From contig OX422183.1 of the NCBI GenBank assembly GCA_949130485.1, positions 23,109,702 through 23,173,701 of the forward strand: a DNA stretch of 64,000 nt, read 5' to 3'. The notes beneath the pieces were generated by a model. That model was given only the letters and a program-made list of their open reading frames with translations, was not told the DNA's origin and did not search any database. This DNA is from Agelas oroides. Taxonomy: Eukaryota; Porifera; Demospongiae; Agelasida; Agelasidae. The position numbers and the translations under genes were made by a program. How positions within the stretch are numbered: position 1 is the first letter of the stretch; each line of letters opens with the position of its first letter. Below are positions 11,460 through 21,068 of the stretch, piece by piece.

Positions 11460-11756
11460 CATTACAAATGGGTCAGACTGCACACCACAAAGTCCGACAC
11501 AGGTGAGACCGACACCATGCACACCAAAAAGCCCGACACAGGTACAGTGTGCACACCACAAAGCCTGACACTGGCTAGATAATCTGACAAAAATAATTGT
11601 GTCCATGGGGTAAAAATGCTCAAATTAATTGTGTCCAGGGGGCTCAATAGCCTGCTTTGATTGTGTCCAAGGGTGGGTTATGCTACTTCTTTGTTGTCCA
11701 AGGGGGGAACTGAAATCTGTTCATCCACAGGGGGTGAACGCCTGAATAGCCCATAA
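11460..11756. repeat. Short minisatellite and G-run element end
   Basis: Units of CACACCACAAAG..CCGACACAGGT repeat at about 11474-11575. From 11583 to 11756 follow degenerate units of the TTGTGTCCAGGGGG theme, ending GAATAGCCCA. That terminus and theme match the right end of the 6.4 kb element at 32304-38667, so this is a solo end or truncated copy. Confidence 0.55.
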
Positions 11757-12096
11757 TTTGCAATGTAAACCCGACGCAGCGGAATCGTCAGCATACCGGA
11801 AGTCCGTATGAACATGTATAAATTATATGAACATGTATAAACTATTTTGCGGCGGATGCATATACGTGTTGCGGACGTTTACGGACATTTGCGGAGCAAA
11901 TATTTTTCACTGGCGCTCAGAGTTTGGCTCAGTAGCGAAGTAAGTACAACGGTAAATGGTAGAGTCTAGGTTCACCGGTTTGAAACGGTTCCGGTTACGT
12001 TATTTTAATAACTACTTATAATCCGTCACGCACCTTATTAATTAAATATTTATAATTCGACGCGCGCTGAAATACATTCAGTAGGAATTCGCTTTT

Positions 12097-12495
12097 TTCA
12101 CAGCGGTTCATGTTGCATTACGTCATCATTATGTCTTCTGTTGAATATTCATAAGTAATTCGTTTCACAGCGGTTCGTGTGTGTTGAATATTCATAATTA
12201 ATTCGTTTCACAGCATACATTAGACCGAACAGTGTGCTGGTCATCTGTTGTGGCTTGTTGGCTAAATGGTTAATGGTTAAGGGTTAGGGTTAGGGTTAGG
12301 GTTAGGGTTAGGGCTGGGGCCAGGGATTGCACTAGGTGTGTTCCCTTTTTTTTTCCTGTAGTGTTATAAGTGTGGTGAACACATTTGTCTTCGTTGGTAC
12401 GGTAAGTGTGCGGCGGGGTGCGCACGACGGAGTGCGCGACGGGTTACTTATGAATATTCAATAGGTGACGTAACCGCCACATGAACCGCTGTGAA
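12097..12495. mobile_element. MITE with TIRs and an internal telomere-like tract
   Basis: TTCACAGCGGTTCATGT at 12097 is repeated inverted as ACATGAACCGCTGTGAA ending 12495. Inner matches (TGAATATTCATAAGTAA versus TTACTTATGAATATTCA, plus TACGTCA) extend the inverted repeat. The interior holds the TTAGGG tract at 12275-12310. Confidence 0.6.
12275..12310 (+). repeat. Interstitial telomere-like (TTAGGG) tract
   Basis: About five tandem TTAGGG units lie in a segment (GGCTAAATGGTTAA...GGCCAGGGA..TGCACTA) that recurs in the same orientation at 22030-22100. This is interstitial and not a chromosome end, because genes and TEs continue on both sides. Confidence 0.8.
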
Positions 12496-12843
12496 TCCCC
12501 ATACAGTTCAGCACGGTGGCCGTCTGGGGTCTGGCACGTGCGTAGTTCATTACGTAATGTGTTTGCACGCCCACACAAATTGCGCATACAGCGACAGTGT
12601 GAACCACGCAAGTCAAGTGAAAGAACAGTTCATAAAATTGTGACGTTGAAGAAAGGTGAGGGCAAGATAAACTGTAAAGTACAAGTACCAGTAACTGACA
12701 CTCTAAACTGATACACAGGCTACTTTTGGTGGTTGGTGGTGGGGATGATCTATTTTGAATCGAATACGGAGGTGGGGCGGGAAATTACTGCTATTGTTTT
12801 GAGAAGTTGGTTTGCTGTGCTAGTGTATGTGTGTGTGTGTGTG

Positions 12844-13502
12844 TTACTCTAAAACTTCTGCACAAAATGATACTTGACCAGTCAGTTGTGGGGAAACCTT
12901 GGGAGTGCTGTTTGTGTCAGTTGGCACGATGCAATCGTAATGCACCCCTGTATAGTATGCAAGTTCAAAGTGTCCAAGTGACCTCGTAGGATAGACTCTG
13001 TTTTGCGGATAGTTCAGCTTTTCAGCAGAGCAAAGTGGACTGAAACAATGCCACTCATAACACTTCGTTTTGGGTGACTTTTGGCAAAAGTAAAGTGGAA
13101 TTTGGAAGTAGGATGCTGCAGCCTTTAGCTCAATGTGCGTCCCCCACACAAATAGCTTGCCCATCTTCTTCAAATGGAGTTCAATATCTGGTTCATTAAC
13201 TTCAAGTAGATATTTTGCAAATCGTCGTTGGTTGAGACTTTCAAACTCAATAATGAGTTTCCTGGTGGCCAGGTGTTCTTCCTGGTGACCAAAGATGTGG
13301 TATGACAGGGACCAAAACATGTAGTTACCATCGCCAGTCATGTGTTTGATTTTCCTTCCATTTTGGGAAAGAAAGTCAGACAAGCCTGTCCTTGGGTCTG
13401 TGGGAATATATGGAGGTTTACGGGTTGGGAGATTGAGCTGCTCTACATCAGTTGTAGTTAGAGCAATATCTGGCACAACTGTAGGATATGGCTTGCACAT
13501 TC
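12844..13502 (-). pseudogene. OTU-protease exon of MULE-1, catalytic Cys lost
   Basis: This is the last exon of the minus-strand MULE gene, entered after TTTAG at about 13503 and ending with a stop at 12844. It shows an OTU cysteine-protease fold: MTGDGNYMFWSLSYHIFG, then VWGTHIELKAAASYFQIPLY and GHFELAYYTGVHYDCIV. In active OTU enzymes the first motif reads DGNC followed by an aromatic near the helix; here that Cys codon is TAC (Tyr), a single G-to-A change. The His in VHYD is kept. The reading frame is otherwise open for 218 codons. OTU enzymes cleave ubiquitin from proteins; this copy should be inactive. Its splice phase fits the short upstream exon (13575-13646). Confidence 0.75.
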
Positions 13503-13574
13503 CCTAAATAGAGAAAGGCACTAAATTAATTTGTGATAAAGTATTGTATCATTTCTATATATAGGCCTGTCATA

Positions 13575-13646
13575 CCCTCAAAAGTTCATCACGTGTCACT
13601 TTGTGACCAGGAATTTTCACTGGTGGGACTGTGGGTCTTGTCTCTG
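13575..13646 (-). pseudogene. Short linker exon of MULE-1
   Basis: After a clear acceptor (poly-T then ACAACAG) comes a 72-nt exon reading TRPTVPPVKIPGHKVTRDEL, ending AGG|GTATGA. Phases join the CXXC exon (13709-13922) to the OTU exon (12844-13502) without a shift. Confidence 0.6.
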
Positions 13647-13708
13647 TTGTAAAAAAAATATTACTTGTTGACACTGAGTGTTCATTACTTTAGAAGATAT
13701 ATGGTACC

Positions 13709-13922
13709 TGACAAATCCTGTAGAACTTTTTGAAGCGAAGGCATATCTTTGTTTAGTTCAGCACTCTGAACAGTGTGTGTTTGTACATGTAAGTGCTTGC
13801 ATCTCCTGTGCACACAACACTGCTTCTTCCGACCCTTTATCAAGACAGTTAGTACACTGCCCACAGTCAGTACTGGTACACCCCTCACATTCACCACACC
13901 GCTTCCTCCTTTTTGTGCCTAG
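13709..13922 (-). pseudogene. CXXC zinc-finger exon of MULE-1, frame-broken
   Basis: The minus strand after the acceptor TTTGCTAG reads KRRKRCGECEGCTSTDCGQC then TNCLDK, the first two cysteine clusters of a CXXC finger (DNMT1/MLL/CFP1 type). The closing part, GRKKQCCVHRRCKHL, is in a different frame. The loop that normally joins them (KFGG in known fingers) is missing, so a small deletion removed it and shifted the frame. The exon ends TTGTCAG|GTACCA. CXXC fingers of this type bind unmethylated CpG DNA. This identification is from cysteine spacing and the KKQCC..R.C signature, which I consider strong. Confidence 0.7.
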
Positions 13923-14038
13923 CAAACATTGTCGTGGTTGTCACATAAACACTTGATCAAGATAATTATGTTACTGTAGAACAAACACTGTTATGTATTT
14001 GCTTATTGCAATATAGTGGGATTGTGAGACATACGTAC

Positions 14039-14586
14039 CAGTTGTGGTAGGTGGCTTTTCTTGGAGAAGGGGCTGCTTTGTGCACTGCTGTTTACAGTTG
14101 TAAGAAATAGTTATAACTCTGCTGACTGGAAAACTGAGTACCATTTTTATGCATACACATCTCTGTATCTCACTCTGCTTTCTCTTTCTGTCTGCCTTTA
14201 TGCCAACCCGATGTGAAGACTTCTTCACTTTTTTGTGTGGAGGTAGGGAGGCATAGTCGTTAGCATCATGTGCTGTATGCTCCCTTCGTCGTGTCGAACG
14301 CAGTGACTTTTGGTCAGGTGGGCGAATCAGTATTCCTGATTCATTAGGAAGTTTGGAGTAGAACATGTGATAAAGTTCCTCAAGCGTTTGTGTAAAGTCT
14401 GCTGCCAGTTGTAAATCTGAAGGGGAGAAGTTGTATGAAAGGGTCTTCAGGTTTTGCAGTATCACCCTAGCTTTCACCGTGCTGTCGTTTACGGTTGGAA
14501 ACTTCTCCTGTGCAAGAGAAAGTAGAAAATGGAGCATGTCAGATGTGGTTTCATGAATTTTTGTCAAATATTGCACTGATGTTTGA
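14039..14586 (-). pseudogene. Linker exons of MULE-1 between SWIM and CXXC
   Basis: Two exons. The first, about 14586-14157, begins after AACACAG and reads LTKIHETTSDMLHFLLSLAQ, an alpha-helical stretch, then a basic, nuclear-localisation-like tail (PPHKKVKKSSHR, KADRKRKQSE). It ends near GATGT|GTATGC. The second, 14087-14039, is 49 nt between GTAAACAG and TG|GTACGT. No known domain is seen here; the basic tail fits a nuclear protein. Confidence 0.5.
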
Positions 14587-14686
14587 CTGTGTTGATGTAC
14601 TTTGGTAGGAGCTTATTAACCATTTCGTGGTGCTCGTAAGCTCCTAGCTAAAGACTGCTACCTGTAATAACAATTACCTTCCTCTT

Positions 14687-15472
14687 GGGTATCTCACACT
14701 CAATGTCTTCACTGCTTCCAGGGCTATGCAACTGAGGATTAGAGCCCACATCCAAGGGAGAGTTGCAAGTGTCACTGATGGCTGGCTCCTCCAAGTCCGC
14801 TTTAGGTGAGTCAGTATGCCACATCTCTGGAGGAAATTGAATGTTCTCTTCAGGTACACATTGACTTGAGAAGTAGGCTACAAGAGCTTCATTGTCAGTT
14901 GAGAGGTAGGCACTCTCGGTGTACTGCTTAGGAAGGGTGTTCCATGACCATTCAGGTTTCACTCAAAAGACAGCAAAGAAATGTTTGCAAGGAATGTGCC
15001 ACCTTGTCCAGTCCTTGCATGAACATGATGGAGTACCCTCCCTAGAATCAGCACCAAAATCAACTATGTGCTTCCCTCCGCTGACTTTCACAACATGAAA
15101 GACTCCTGGTTTCTCAGTCGTTTGAATAGCCTCAGCTGTGAATTTGTTGCTGTTTGTTTTACGAACCAAGCAGTGTTTTATCACAGCACGAGGCCTTCCT
15201 CTAAGGTAATCAGGCACTGTGTCAGAAGCAGCACGATAGAACTGCAGCTGCCTGTAATTCTCAAATAGGTAGTGCTGGTGAATGTCAGGTAGAAACTGTT
15301 CTGTGAGTAGCTTAACCAATCCAATGAGGGTCATGTTTTTCTTCCGAAGCAAGAAAGAGTACTTCAGAGCTTTGTTTAGGGACTCAGTACCACTGTGTAA
15401 GAACATAATGTTTGACACCAAAGTAAGTGGCTGGATTATAGTTGACTCCTTTCTACATACCACTAAATACAC
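14687..15472 (-). pseudogene. MULE-1 transposase C-terminal part with SWIM zinc finger
   Basis: The frame gives GTESLNKALKYSFLLRKKN (the acidic residue is the likely third DDE member in MULE-type enzymes), then LLTEQFLPDIHQHYLFENY and the SWIM finger PSCSCKDWTRWHIPCKHFFA (CxC...CxH complete). Two codons later CGA has become TGA (about 14960), and the same frame continues as KPEWSWNTLPKQYTESAYL to a donor at AGGAAG|GTAATT near 14687. Upstream, the junction to the DDE exon is interrupted by the insertions at 15.5-19.49 kb. Confidence 0.7.
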
Positions 15473-15548
15473 TTGTGGTTGAGGGTCACTTACAGTATAT
15501 AATTAGTATACACATATTCATACATCAGAACTGTTCAGACTACATGTA

Positions 15549-15653
15549 ATAGTTAAATCCCTCCCTGGGGGGTGGTCGTTTTACACATTGGTGTTGGGCG
15601 TAGCCCAACACCAATATGCAAGACCACACCCCAGGGAGGGATTTAACTATTAT
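15549..15653. repeat. Foldback repeat (105 bp)
   Basis: ATAGTTAAATCCCTCCCTGG is answered by CCAGGGAGGGATTTAACTAT, with inner arms TTGGTGTTGGGC/GCCCAACACCAA around GTA. The sequence is almost one long palindrome. A related, shorter form sits at 28705-28763 next to the same MITE, so the two modules travel together. Confidence 0.75.
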
Positions 15654-15884
15654 ATAACCTGTTACCTAGGCAACATCATTGTAGAAGAGAGATATGAGCA
15701 ACATTCTTATACCGTATGGCCGGAAAATTTGGCGGGGAATTTAATTTGGCGGATTGGCGGATTTGTACGATCACCGCCAAATTAAATTCCGCCAATATTT
15801 ATCCATGATGTCATTTGGTGGGTGGGGTCTGGAAACTTCTCACCATGCACGAGTGTCAGAGTACGAGTGAAGCTAGCTTCGAAG

Positions 15885-18075
15885 ATGGCGTTGTACAAGT
15901 ACTTTACCAGAGAGCGCCTGACATACCCTACGAAAGTCCCCTCTCTTTCAGATAAACAAGTCGAACAAACAAACGCAGAAGTGAAGCGTGCGCTAGAAGA
16001 GGATACCTCTGGCCGCGGCAAGTACAACGAATATACGCCAGAAGAAAGAGCACAGATTGGAAAGTTCGCCACTGAACATGGACCCGCAAAGGCAGTCAGA
16101 CACTTCTCAAAGCTTTTGTCCAGGAAAGTTCCAGAAACAACGGCCAGAAGGCTCAAGTCTGAGTATCTACTGAAGATGAAAGACGAGTGTAGAGGTGAGA
16201 GCACGGTTCCCGAAGTAAAAAGCCTGCATACCAAGCCTCAAGGAAGACCTTTACTCCTTGGTAAACAGTTGGACAAATCAGTCCAGGAGTATATCGATGC
16301 AATGAGAAAGGTTGGAGGAGTTGTCAACACTGCTATCGTCATGGCTGCTGCTCGGGGAGTAATAGCTTCTAGACATTCTGGATTGCTCAGGGAGCATGGC
16401 GGCCACATAGAGATCACCAAAGCTTGGGCAAAATCTCTCTTAATGTGGATGGGCTACGTCAAGAGAAAGTGTTCAAATGCAGGGAAGATCTCTGTGTCGC
16501 ATTTTGAGGAAGTCAAAGAGGAATTTCTGGCAGACATCAAGGCAGAAGTCGTAATGAACGACATACCGCATGAGCTGATCTTCAATTGGGATCAAACAGC
16601 CATTCAGCTTGTTCCGACAGGACAGTGGACAATGCATCGTGCCAAGGAGAAAGTGATTCCGATTGCAAATTCTGACGACAAGCGCCAGATCACAGCTGTC
16701 CTTGCGGCTACACTAACCGGTGAATACCTGCCCCCTCAGGTGATCTACAAAGGGAAAACCCAGCGATGCCATCCTAAAGTACCAGTTCCTGAGGGATGGG
16801 ATATTTGGCACAGTGAAAATCACTGGTCCAATGAAGAGACGATGAAGCGATACATTGAGAAGGTCATCGTTCCTTTCATTGCTCACAAGAGGGAAGCCTT
16901 AAAGGTTGAGAAGACCTATCCAGCCCTAGCACTATTCGATGGCTTTCGAGGCCAGACCACACCTGATATTCTGTCCCTCCTTGAAAAGCACTGCATCATT
17001 GCTGTTCTAGTTCCAGCGAACTGCACTGACAAGTTGCAACCATGGACGTCTCCGTCAATAAGCCAATGAAGGATGAGATGAACTCAGGTACATTAAGGCC
17101 TGACTCCAGTCGTTCTAAGGATTCCTGTTTACACTAGCGCATTGCGCTGGAGCGCAAACGATATTATAATGCTTCAGTTTACCTAGCACACATTAGTGTT
17201 GCCCGCGCGGCTGCTTCGGCTTTGTACGGTACACTAACTAACTGCTGGAATGTGCGCTAAGTAAACCATGATGTAATATTTGCTGACGTGGGTACATAAT
17301 GGCCGCTCGAAACGAAGGTCCTGACTACTTTGTGTTAGGCGGCCGATTAGACTATCTCCGTTCCTCATGATTGTGACTAAAAACGAACCACCAAAGGTTT
17401 GTCTTACTTTTGGCCTCTTGGTATTTTGCATGGTATGCGTGAAACGGCAGCTTTAGGCCGAGTTGTGCTGCCTAGAAGGCATTTTAAGCTGGAAAATGTA
17501 CTTCTGCAAGCCATAACTTTAGAATGCGGAGTGCTCTGGGTTTTGCCAAGAGCTTTTTGTAATGATCCCTGTCACATCTAGTACCTGTGAAACGCAGGAC
17601 CAGTTTGGGTAAGTGTAAGTCGGCCGCCTCGACGAAAGTTTGTTGAAGAGTGCGCGAGTTTGCCGGGAAATTTGTTTACCATAATGACGTCATTGGTGGG
17701 TGTGGCTGCAAACACAAATGAAGCAATGTCCATACTATCACTGTTGAAAGTTTGAAGGAAAAAGCTTGAACAGTTTTGTAAATATGACCAAGAATATAAC
17801 ACTTAAAATTCAGCTAAAATTTTGTGGCACTTCCGGGAGTCAGGCCTTAATGCACCTGAGAAGAAGCGGTTCCAAGTCTGGTATGCTGACGAAGTCCAGA
17901 AGCAGCTGAAGAATGTTCCAGTGGACCAAGTGAAAGTCAACTTGACAGTGGCAGTTATCAAGGACAAGTGTACGAACTGGATAATATCTTCCTGGCAAGC
18001 CCTTCAAGAGCGACCTGATGTGGATTCCGAAAAGCTGGGATACTAGATGCCATCACTTCCGTTACCGAGGACTAA
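15885..18075 (+). pseudogene. Pogo/jerky-type DDE_1 transposase, broken
   Basis: The Met at 15885 (MALYKYFTRERLTYP) fits the conserved start better than 15822. The N-terminal half is a DNA-binding HTH-like region (YTPEERAQIGKFATEHGPAK). The DDE_1 core shows FNWDQTAIQL, then YPALALFDGFRGQTTPDILS and CTDKLQP, the three acidic positions of the family. Right after that, near 17042, the frame shifts and the continuation (VSVNKPMKDEM) is read in another frame. A 778-bp MITE then splits the gene at 17083-17860. Coding resumes with KKRFQVWYADEVQKQLKNV, and a further shift near 18020 moves the end (GFRKAGILDAITSVTED) to a stop at 18075. It is dead by three independent lesions. Confidence 0.8.
17083..17860. 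mobile_element. MITE inserted in the pogo transposase (778 bp)
   Basis: The ends CTCAGGTACATTAAGGCCTG and the inverted CAGGCCTTAATGCACCTGAG (continuing ACTCC/GGAGT inside) give TIRs of about 25 bp with one mismatch. AA is duplicated on both sides (17081-17082, 17861-17862). Taking out the element and one AA restores the transposase frame across the join, which supports the exact boundaries. It carries no coding capacity. Confidence 0.75.
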
Positions 18076-18233
18076 GCTATCTTACATTATGTTTCTCTCT
18101 TACTGTATATGTTTATCTCTATTTGTTTGTACCATACTTTTGTAACTACATGTAACATGTGATCATTACAATGGTGTCATAATAATTACATTATACAATG
18201 TAGACTACAGGGTACATGGATAATGATAAAGGT

Positions 18234-19247
18234 CTACATGGATGGAAAAGGGGTGAGATACAACTGTTCACAGCATCTAACTAGGTGATGTCTCATAGCA
18301 TTTTGATCAAAAGTAATGCAGCTTGGATGATCACCATAAGCCAGTGATGTACATGTGGCAATGGCAAATACACCACAGTCTTTAACTCCATGCTGTTGTG
18401 GCGACATCTCCAGCTTCACTTTTATATTCTGTCCGAATAGGTGCAAAATCAGTTTCATTGTTGTCTGATCAATGGATGAGTACAGGGAGTCGAACACCAT
18501 TACTTCACCACTAGAACACCCAATCGTTGAGGTAACAATCCAATGATTGCCTCGTGAATGGATGACTTGTAATGCACCGGTGGAGGGTAGCGGAACTTTC
18601 AGCTTTGAAAGCAGTACAGTTGACTGAAGTCCTAACAGCTTATCAAACTGCTTCTTCAGAACTGATTGGGCAAAATTGATATGATTATCTGTCAGCTGCT
18701 CTCCTGAAGTAATAATATTTCGGTCTGCCTCCGTCAATTTGATGTGCCCTAGTGAGAGCCAGGTTGTTGAGTGGTCAATCAGATGACTGTTCTTGATCAC
18801 TGCGTCTTCAACAGAAATCACATCTGGTTCCACCTTTCTTTTTTTGCTTGGCTGCTGGATCTCTGGGGTCTCTGCATTGGGGGTTGTAGTGCTTCTGACA
18901 GTCAAAAGCTTCCTCACTTTGGCCACGTCATTTGGCTGCCCCTTAAACTTAAGCTCACATGGCACCTCTAAACCTCCTTGAGGTAGATCAGCTGAAAAGC
19001 GCCTTGCTCCAGTGATTGTGCAGTGGATGGTGCCGTTTCTACACAAAAACAGAGAGCAGGCAGCGGAAATCTTCCTTGGAACATGGCCGACGACGGTACC
19101 CCTTCGGATTACTGCTACAGCGTATGGGTCCTTGTTGTTACCACTTTCTCGCTTACATGAGAATTCTTCACCCACACTCGGTGTCCATGTCTGCTTGTAA
19201 ACGTGATGTCCTCGAATACAGCTTTCTATACACAGCTCAGCCTCCAT
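18234..19247 (-). CDS. HIRAN-Ulp1 (SUMO-protease-like) protein, intact
   Basis: One uninterrupted 337-codon exon. Residues about 1-110 form a HIRAN domain: GHHVYKQTWTPSVGEEFSCK, DPYAVAVIRRG, VVGHVPRKIS. Then comes a short basic linker (QQPSKKRKVEPD, which looks like a nuclear localisation signal). Residues about 160-330 are a C48/Ulp1-type cysteine protease with the catalytic residues in order: His in GNHWIVT, Asp in VMVFDSLYSS, and Gln/Cys in HGVKDCGVFAIA. HIRAN domains bind DNA ends or modified DNA, and Ulp1 enzymes cut SUMO-like proteins. The gene lies inside the pogo TIRs, about 190 bp from the right end, and converges on the broken transposase. Substrate specificity cannot be told from sequence; other TE-borne Ulp1 relatives are also uncharacterised to my knowledge. 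Confidence 0.85.
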   Translation of the reverse strand: MEAELCIESCIRGHHVYKQTWTPSVGEEFSCKRESGNNKDPYAVAVIRRGTVVGHVPRKISAACSLFLCRNGTIHCTITGARRFSADLPQGGLEVPCELKFKGQPNDVAKVRKLLTVRSTTTPNAETPEIQQPSKKRKVEPDVISVEDAVIKNSHLIDHSTTWLSLGHIKLTEADRNIITSGEQLTDNHINFAQSVLKKQFDKLLGLQSTVLLSKLKVPLPSTGALQVIHSRGNHWIVTSTIGCSSGEVMVFDSLYSSIDQTTMKLILHLFGQNIKVKLEMSPQQHGVKDCGVFAIATCTSLAYGDHPSCITFDQNAMRHHLVRCCEQLYLTPFPSM

Positions 19248-19498
19248 ATTGACACCTCAATCGAACGTTCGAACTGGCCGGGCGGAGCGTTCTGGTTATA
19301 TACGTATACGTCGCGTGGCGATTACCGGTATACGTATGACATCATTGCTCGCAAAAACAAAACCGCCAAATTAAAATCCGCCAATTGGAATTGGAGACCA
19401 ATCCGCCAAATTAAATTCCCGCCGAATTTTCCGGCCATACGGTATGTTGCCTAGGTAACGGGTTATATCACACTTGAAAACATGACTTCATGCCTACC

Positions 19499-20885
19499 TG
19501 TGGAATACATAGCCAGGTGCTATTTAGCCAGCTTTGAACATTGTGGTTCAGCTGCCACTCGGGTGATTGAGATCAGCTACTGCTTGTTGATAGTATGCAT
19601 GTATGTACTGGTATCCACAGCAGATGGAACCCATGCACATGCTCTGAGAAGTGCTAAAAGCTGCTCTTGTTGTTGTTTATTCAATCCATTTTTGTGGTCC
19701 CTCACCCATCGAGTCCATGCTTGTTCTCGGTGGAGGTCACATAAATACACTGTGGTGGTGGGAAAGGCTTGCTGAATGGCAGATATCTCAGCCTCAGAAT
19801 AGTCACAAAGAAAGAATCCTGGCTTCCAGTCTGGGTTCCATTGCTTGAGGATGTTTAGTGCTTCCAGTATCTGTTCAGTTGATTCTGACTGAACAATAAA
19901 GTAGGCAGCTACTTTGTAACCAACATTTGTGCGGACAGTGACAAAAAACAATGGGAGGTCATACTTGGTTGTTTTGTAGGTCGCATCAACTAATGTCATG
20001 GTATTCCCATATTTCACAAGTATTTTCTGTTGCCACTCCTCTTGATGAATCCAGATGAGTTCTTGTGTAAACTGGGAACTTGCTGATGCAGGGTTAGGGC
20101 TTGCTGAAGAAGTGGCAGTGGAGGAGGACAGCAGAAGATTCTTCGCTAGGTGAGCTTTCCTTTTTTATGAAAGGACGAAAGAAATACCTTCCTGCCTTTT
20201 GAGACTTAGACCACTCATCAACCACTGCTTTCAGATTCACTTGGTCAAATTTTGAAAACTGTATTGCAGCCTTGGCTGCATCAATGTGGTTTCGTATATC
20301 TGTGTTTGTGGGATAGTAGGCTCTGTTACTCTCATGGGGTTCATGGTCCTTCATTTCACTTTTCACGTAGCAGCGCAGGTGTCATTTCACCTCCTGAACA
20401 TCAATGATACCCTCCTTTACTAGACTCTCAATTTTCTGACTGATGATTGGGTGAACCCTTTGAGACATTCCTCCTGCTTTTCCTGTGGGATGAGCTTTCT
20501 CGTGGGCATCATTGGTAGGGAGTGACACAAAGTATCTGCACTCAATCTGTAAGGAGGTCCCAGGATTCCTTAAACCCTCTGTTATTTTCATGTGTCTCTC
20601 CTTCTTTAGGGCCTTTATCTGTGGCCCTTTCATAGAATGCCTCTCTTCTTCAGTCAATTGGTAGTCAGGGTACAGGTGGTACTCCTTCACAACCATATGT
20701 GCTGGACAGCCAATCTTTTTGGTTGATTGTAGGCATAATCGCTTGCTCTTTTTCTCCCTTTGTTTATAATATTGGATACCATGTTGGCAGTCATATGTCC
20801 TGGTTTGTATTGGGCGGAATGGTATTCCATCAAATTCCACATTTGTGTTTCCAAATGACTGCTTCCAGAATATTTTCACATCAGC
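19499..20885 (-). pseudogene. MULE-1 transposase: zinc-finger N-terminus and DDE core
   Basis: The exon begins after TTTTCACTAG (20885). The first part (to 20382) has a FAR1/WRKY-GCM1-like finger: TYDCQHGIQYYKQREKKSKR, TKKIGCPAHMVVKEYHLYPD. At about 20382 a CGA has become TGA, and the frame continues (HLRCYVKSEMKDHEPHESN). A one-base shift near 20130 moves to the frame of the MULE core: YGNTMTLVDATYKTTKYDLP, then GFFLCDYSEAEISAIQQAFP and VYLCDLHREQAWTRW. Two more shifts follow near 19590-19560 before QSWLNSTWLCIPQ and the donor CACAG|GTAGGC (about 19498). The third acidic residue is on the next exon (14687-15472). These enzymes cut and paste Mutator-like elements. The copy is clearly dead. 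Confidence 0.8.
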
Positions 20886-21068
20886 CTAGTGAAAAGAGTG
20901 TAATACATTTTGATAGAGTTTCATGAGAGAAAAATTTGTGGACCTGTTCATCAAAGGAAATTACTTTATTACAGCTGCAATGTTAACTGTAAATGCCTTA
21001 ATTTAGCAGGGTAGTACTGCCACACATTCTGTGCAGCTGTGGTTGGATGAGACTTAGAGGGGATGAGA

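Larger units (their letters stand above)
15712..19442. mobile_element. Pogo-like DNA transposon with HIRAN-Ulp1 cargo (3731 bp)
   Basis: Ends CCGTATGGCCGGAAAATTTG (left) and the inverted CCATACGG (right) form TIRs of about 46 bp with one mismatch and one gap. TA flanks both ends (15710-15711 and 19443-19444), and subterminal GGCGGA/TTTAATTTGG repeats follow inside each end. Two convergent genes lie within: a pogo/DDE_1-type transposase on plus (15885-18075, broken) and an intact HIRAN-Ulp1 gene on minus (18234-19247). TA duplication and the DDE_1 signature both agree with the Tc1/mariner/pogo superfamily. Confidence 0.85.
15655..19475. mobile_element. MITE interrupted by the pogo-like element
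   Basis: The left arm ATAACCTGTTACCTAGGCAA (about 15656) and the right arm TTGCCTAGGTAACGGGTTAT (about 19447-19467) are inverted repeats. Removing 15712-19442 plus one TA gives a roughly 80-bp unit closely matching 28780-28857, where nothing is inserted. That second copy serves as an empty-site reference. Confidence 0.75.

Noticed and set aside
11920..12000. Possible second tRNA-like sequence (GGCTCAGTAGCGAAG...GGTTTGAAACGG)
   Set aside because: A and B box resemblance is weak and the acceptor and anticodon stems do not pair.
12275..12310. TTAGGG repeats as a chromosome end
   Set aside because: Only about five units, embedded in a MITE with genes and TEs on both sides; interstitial.
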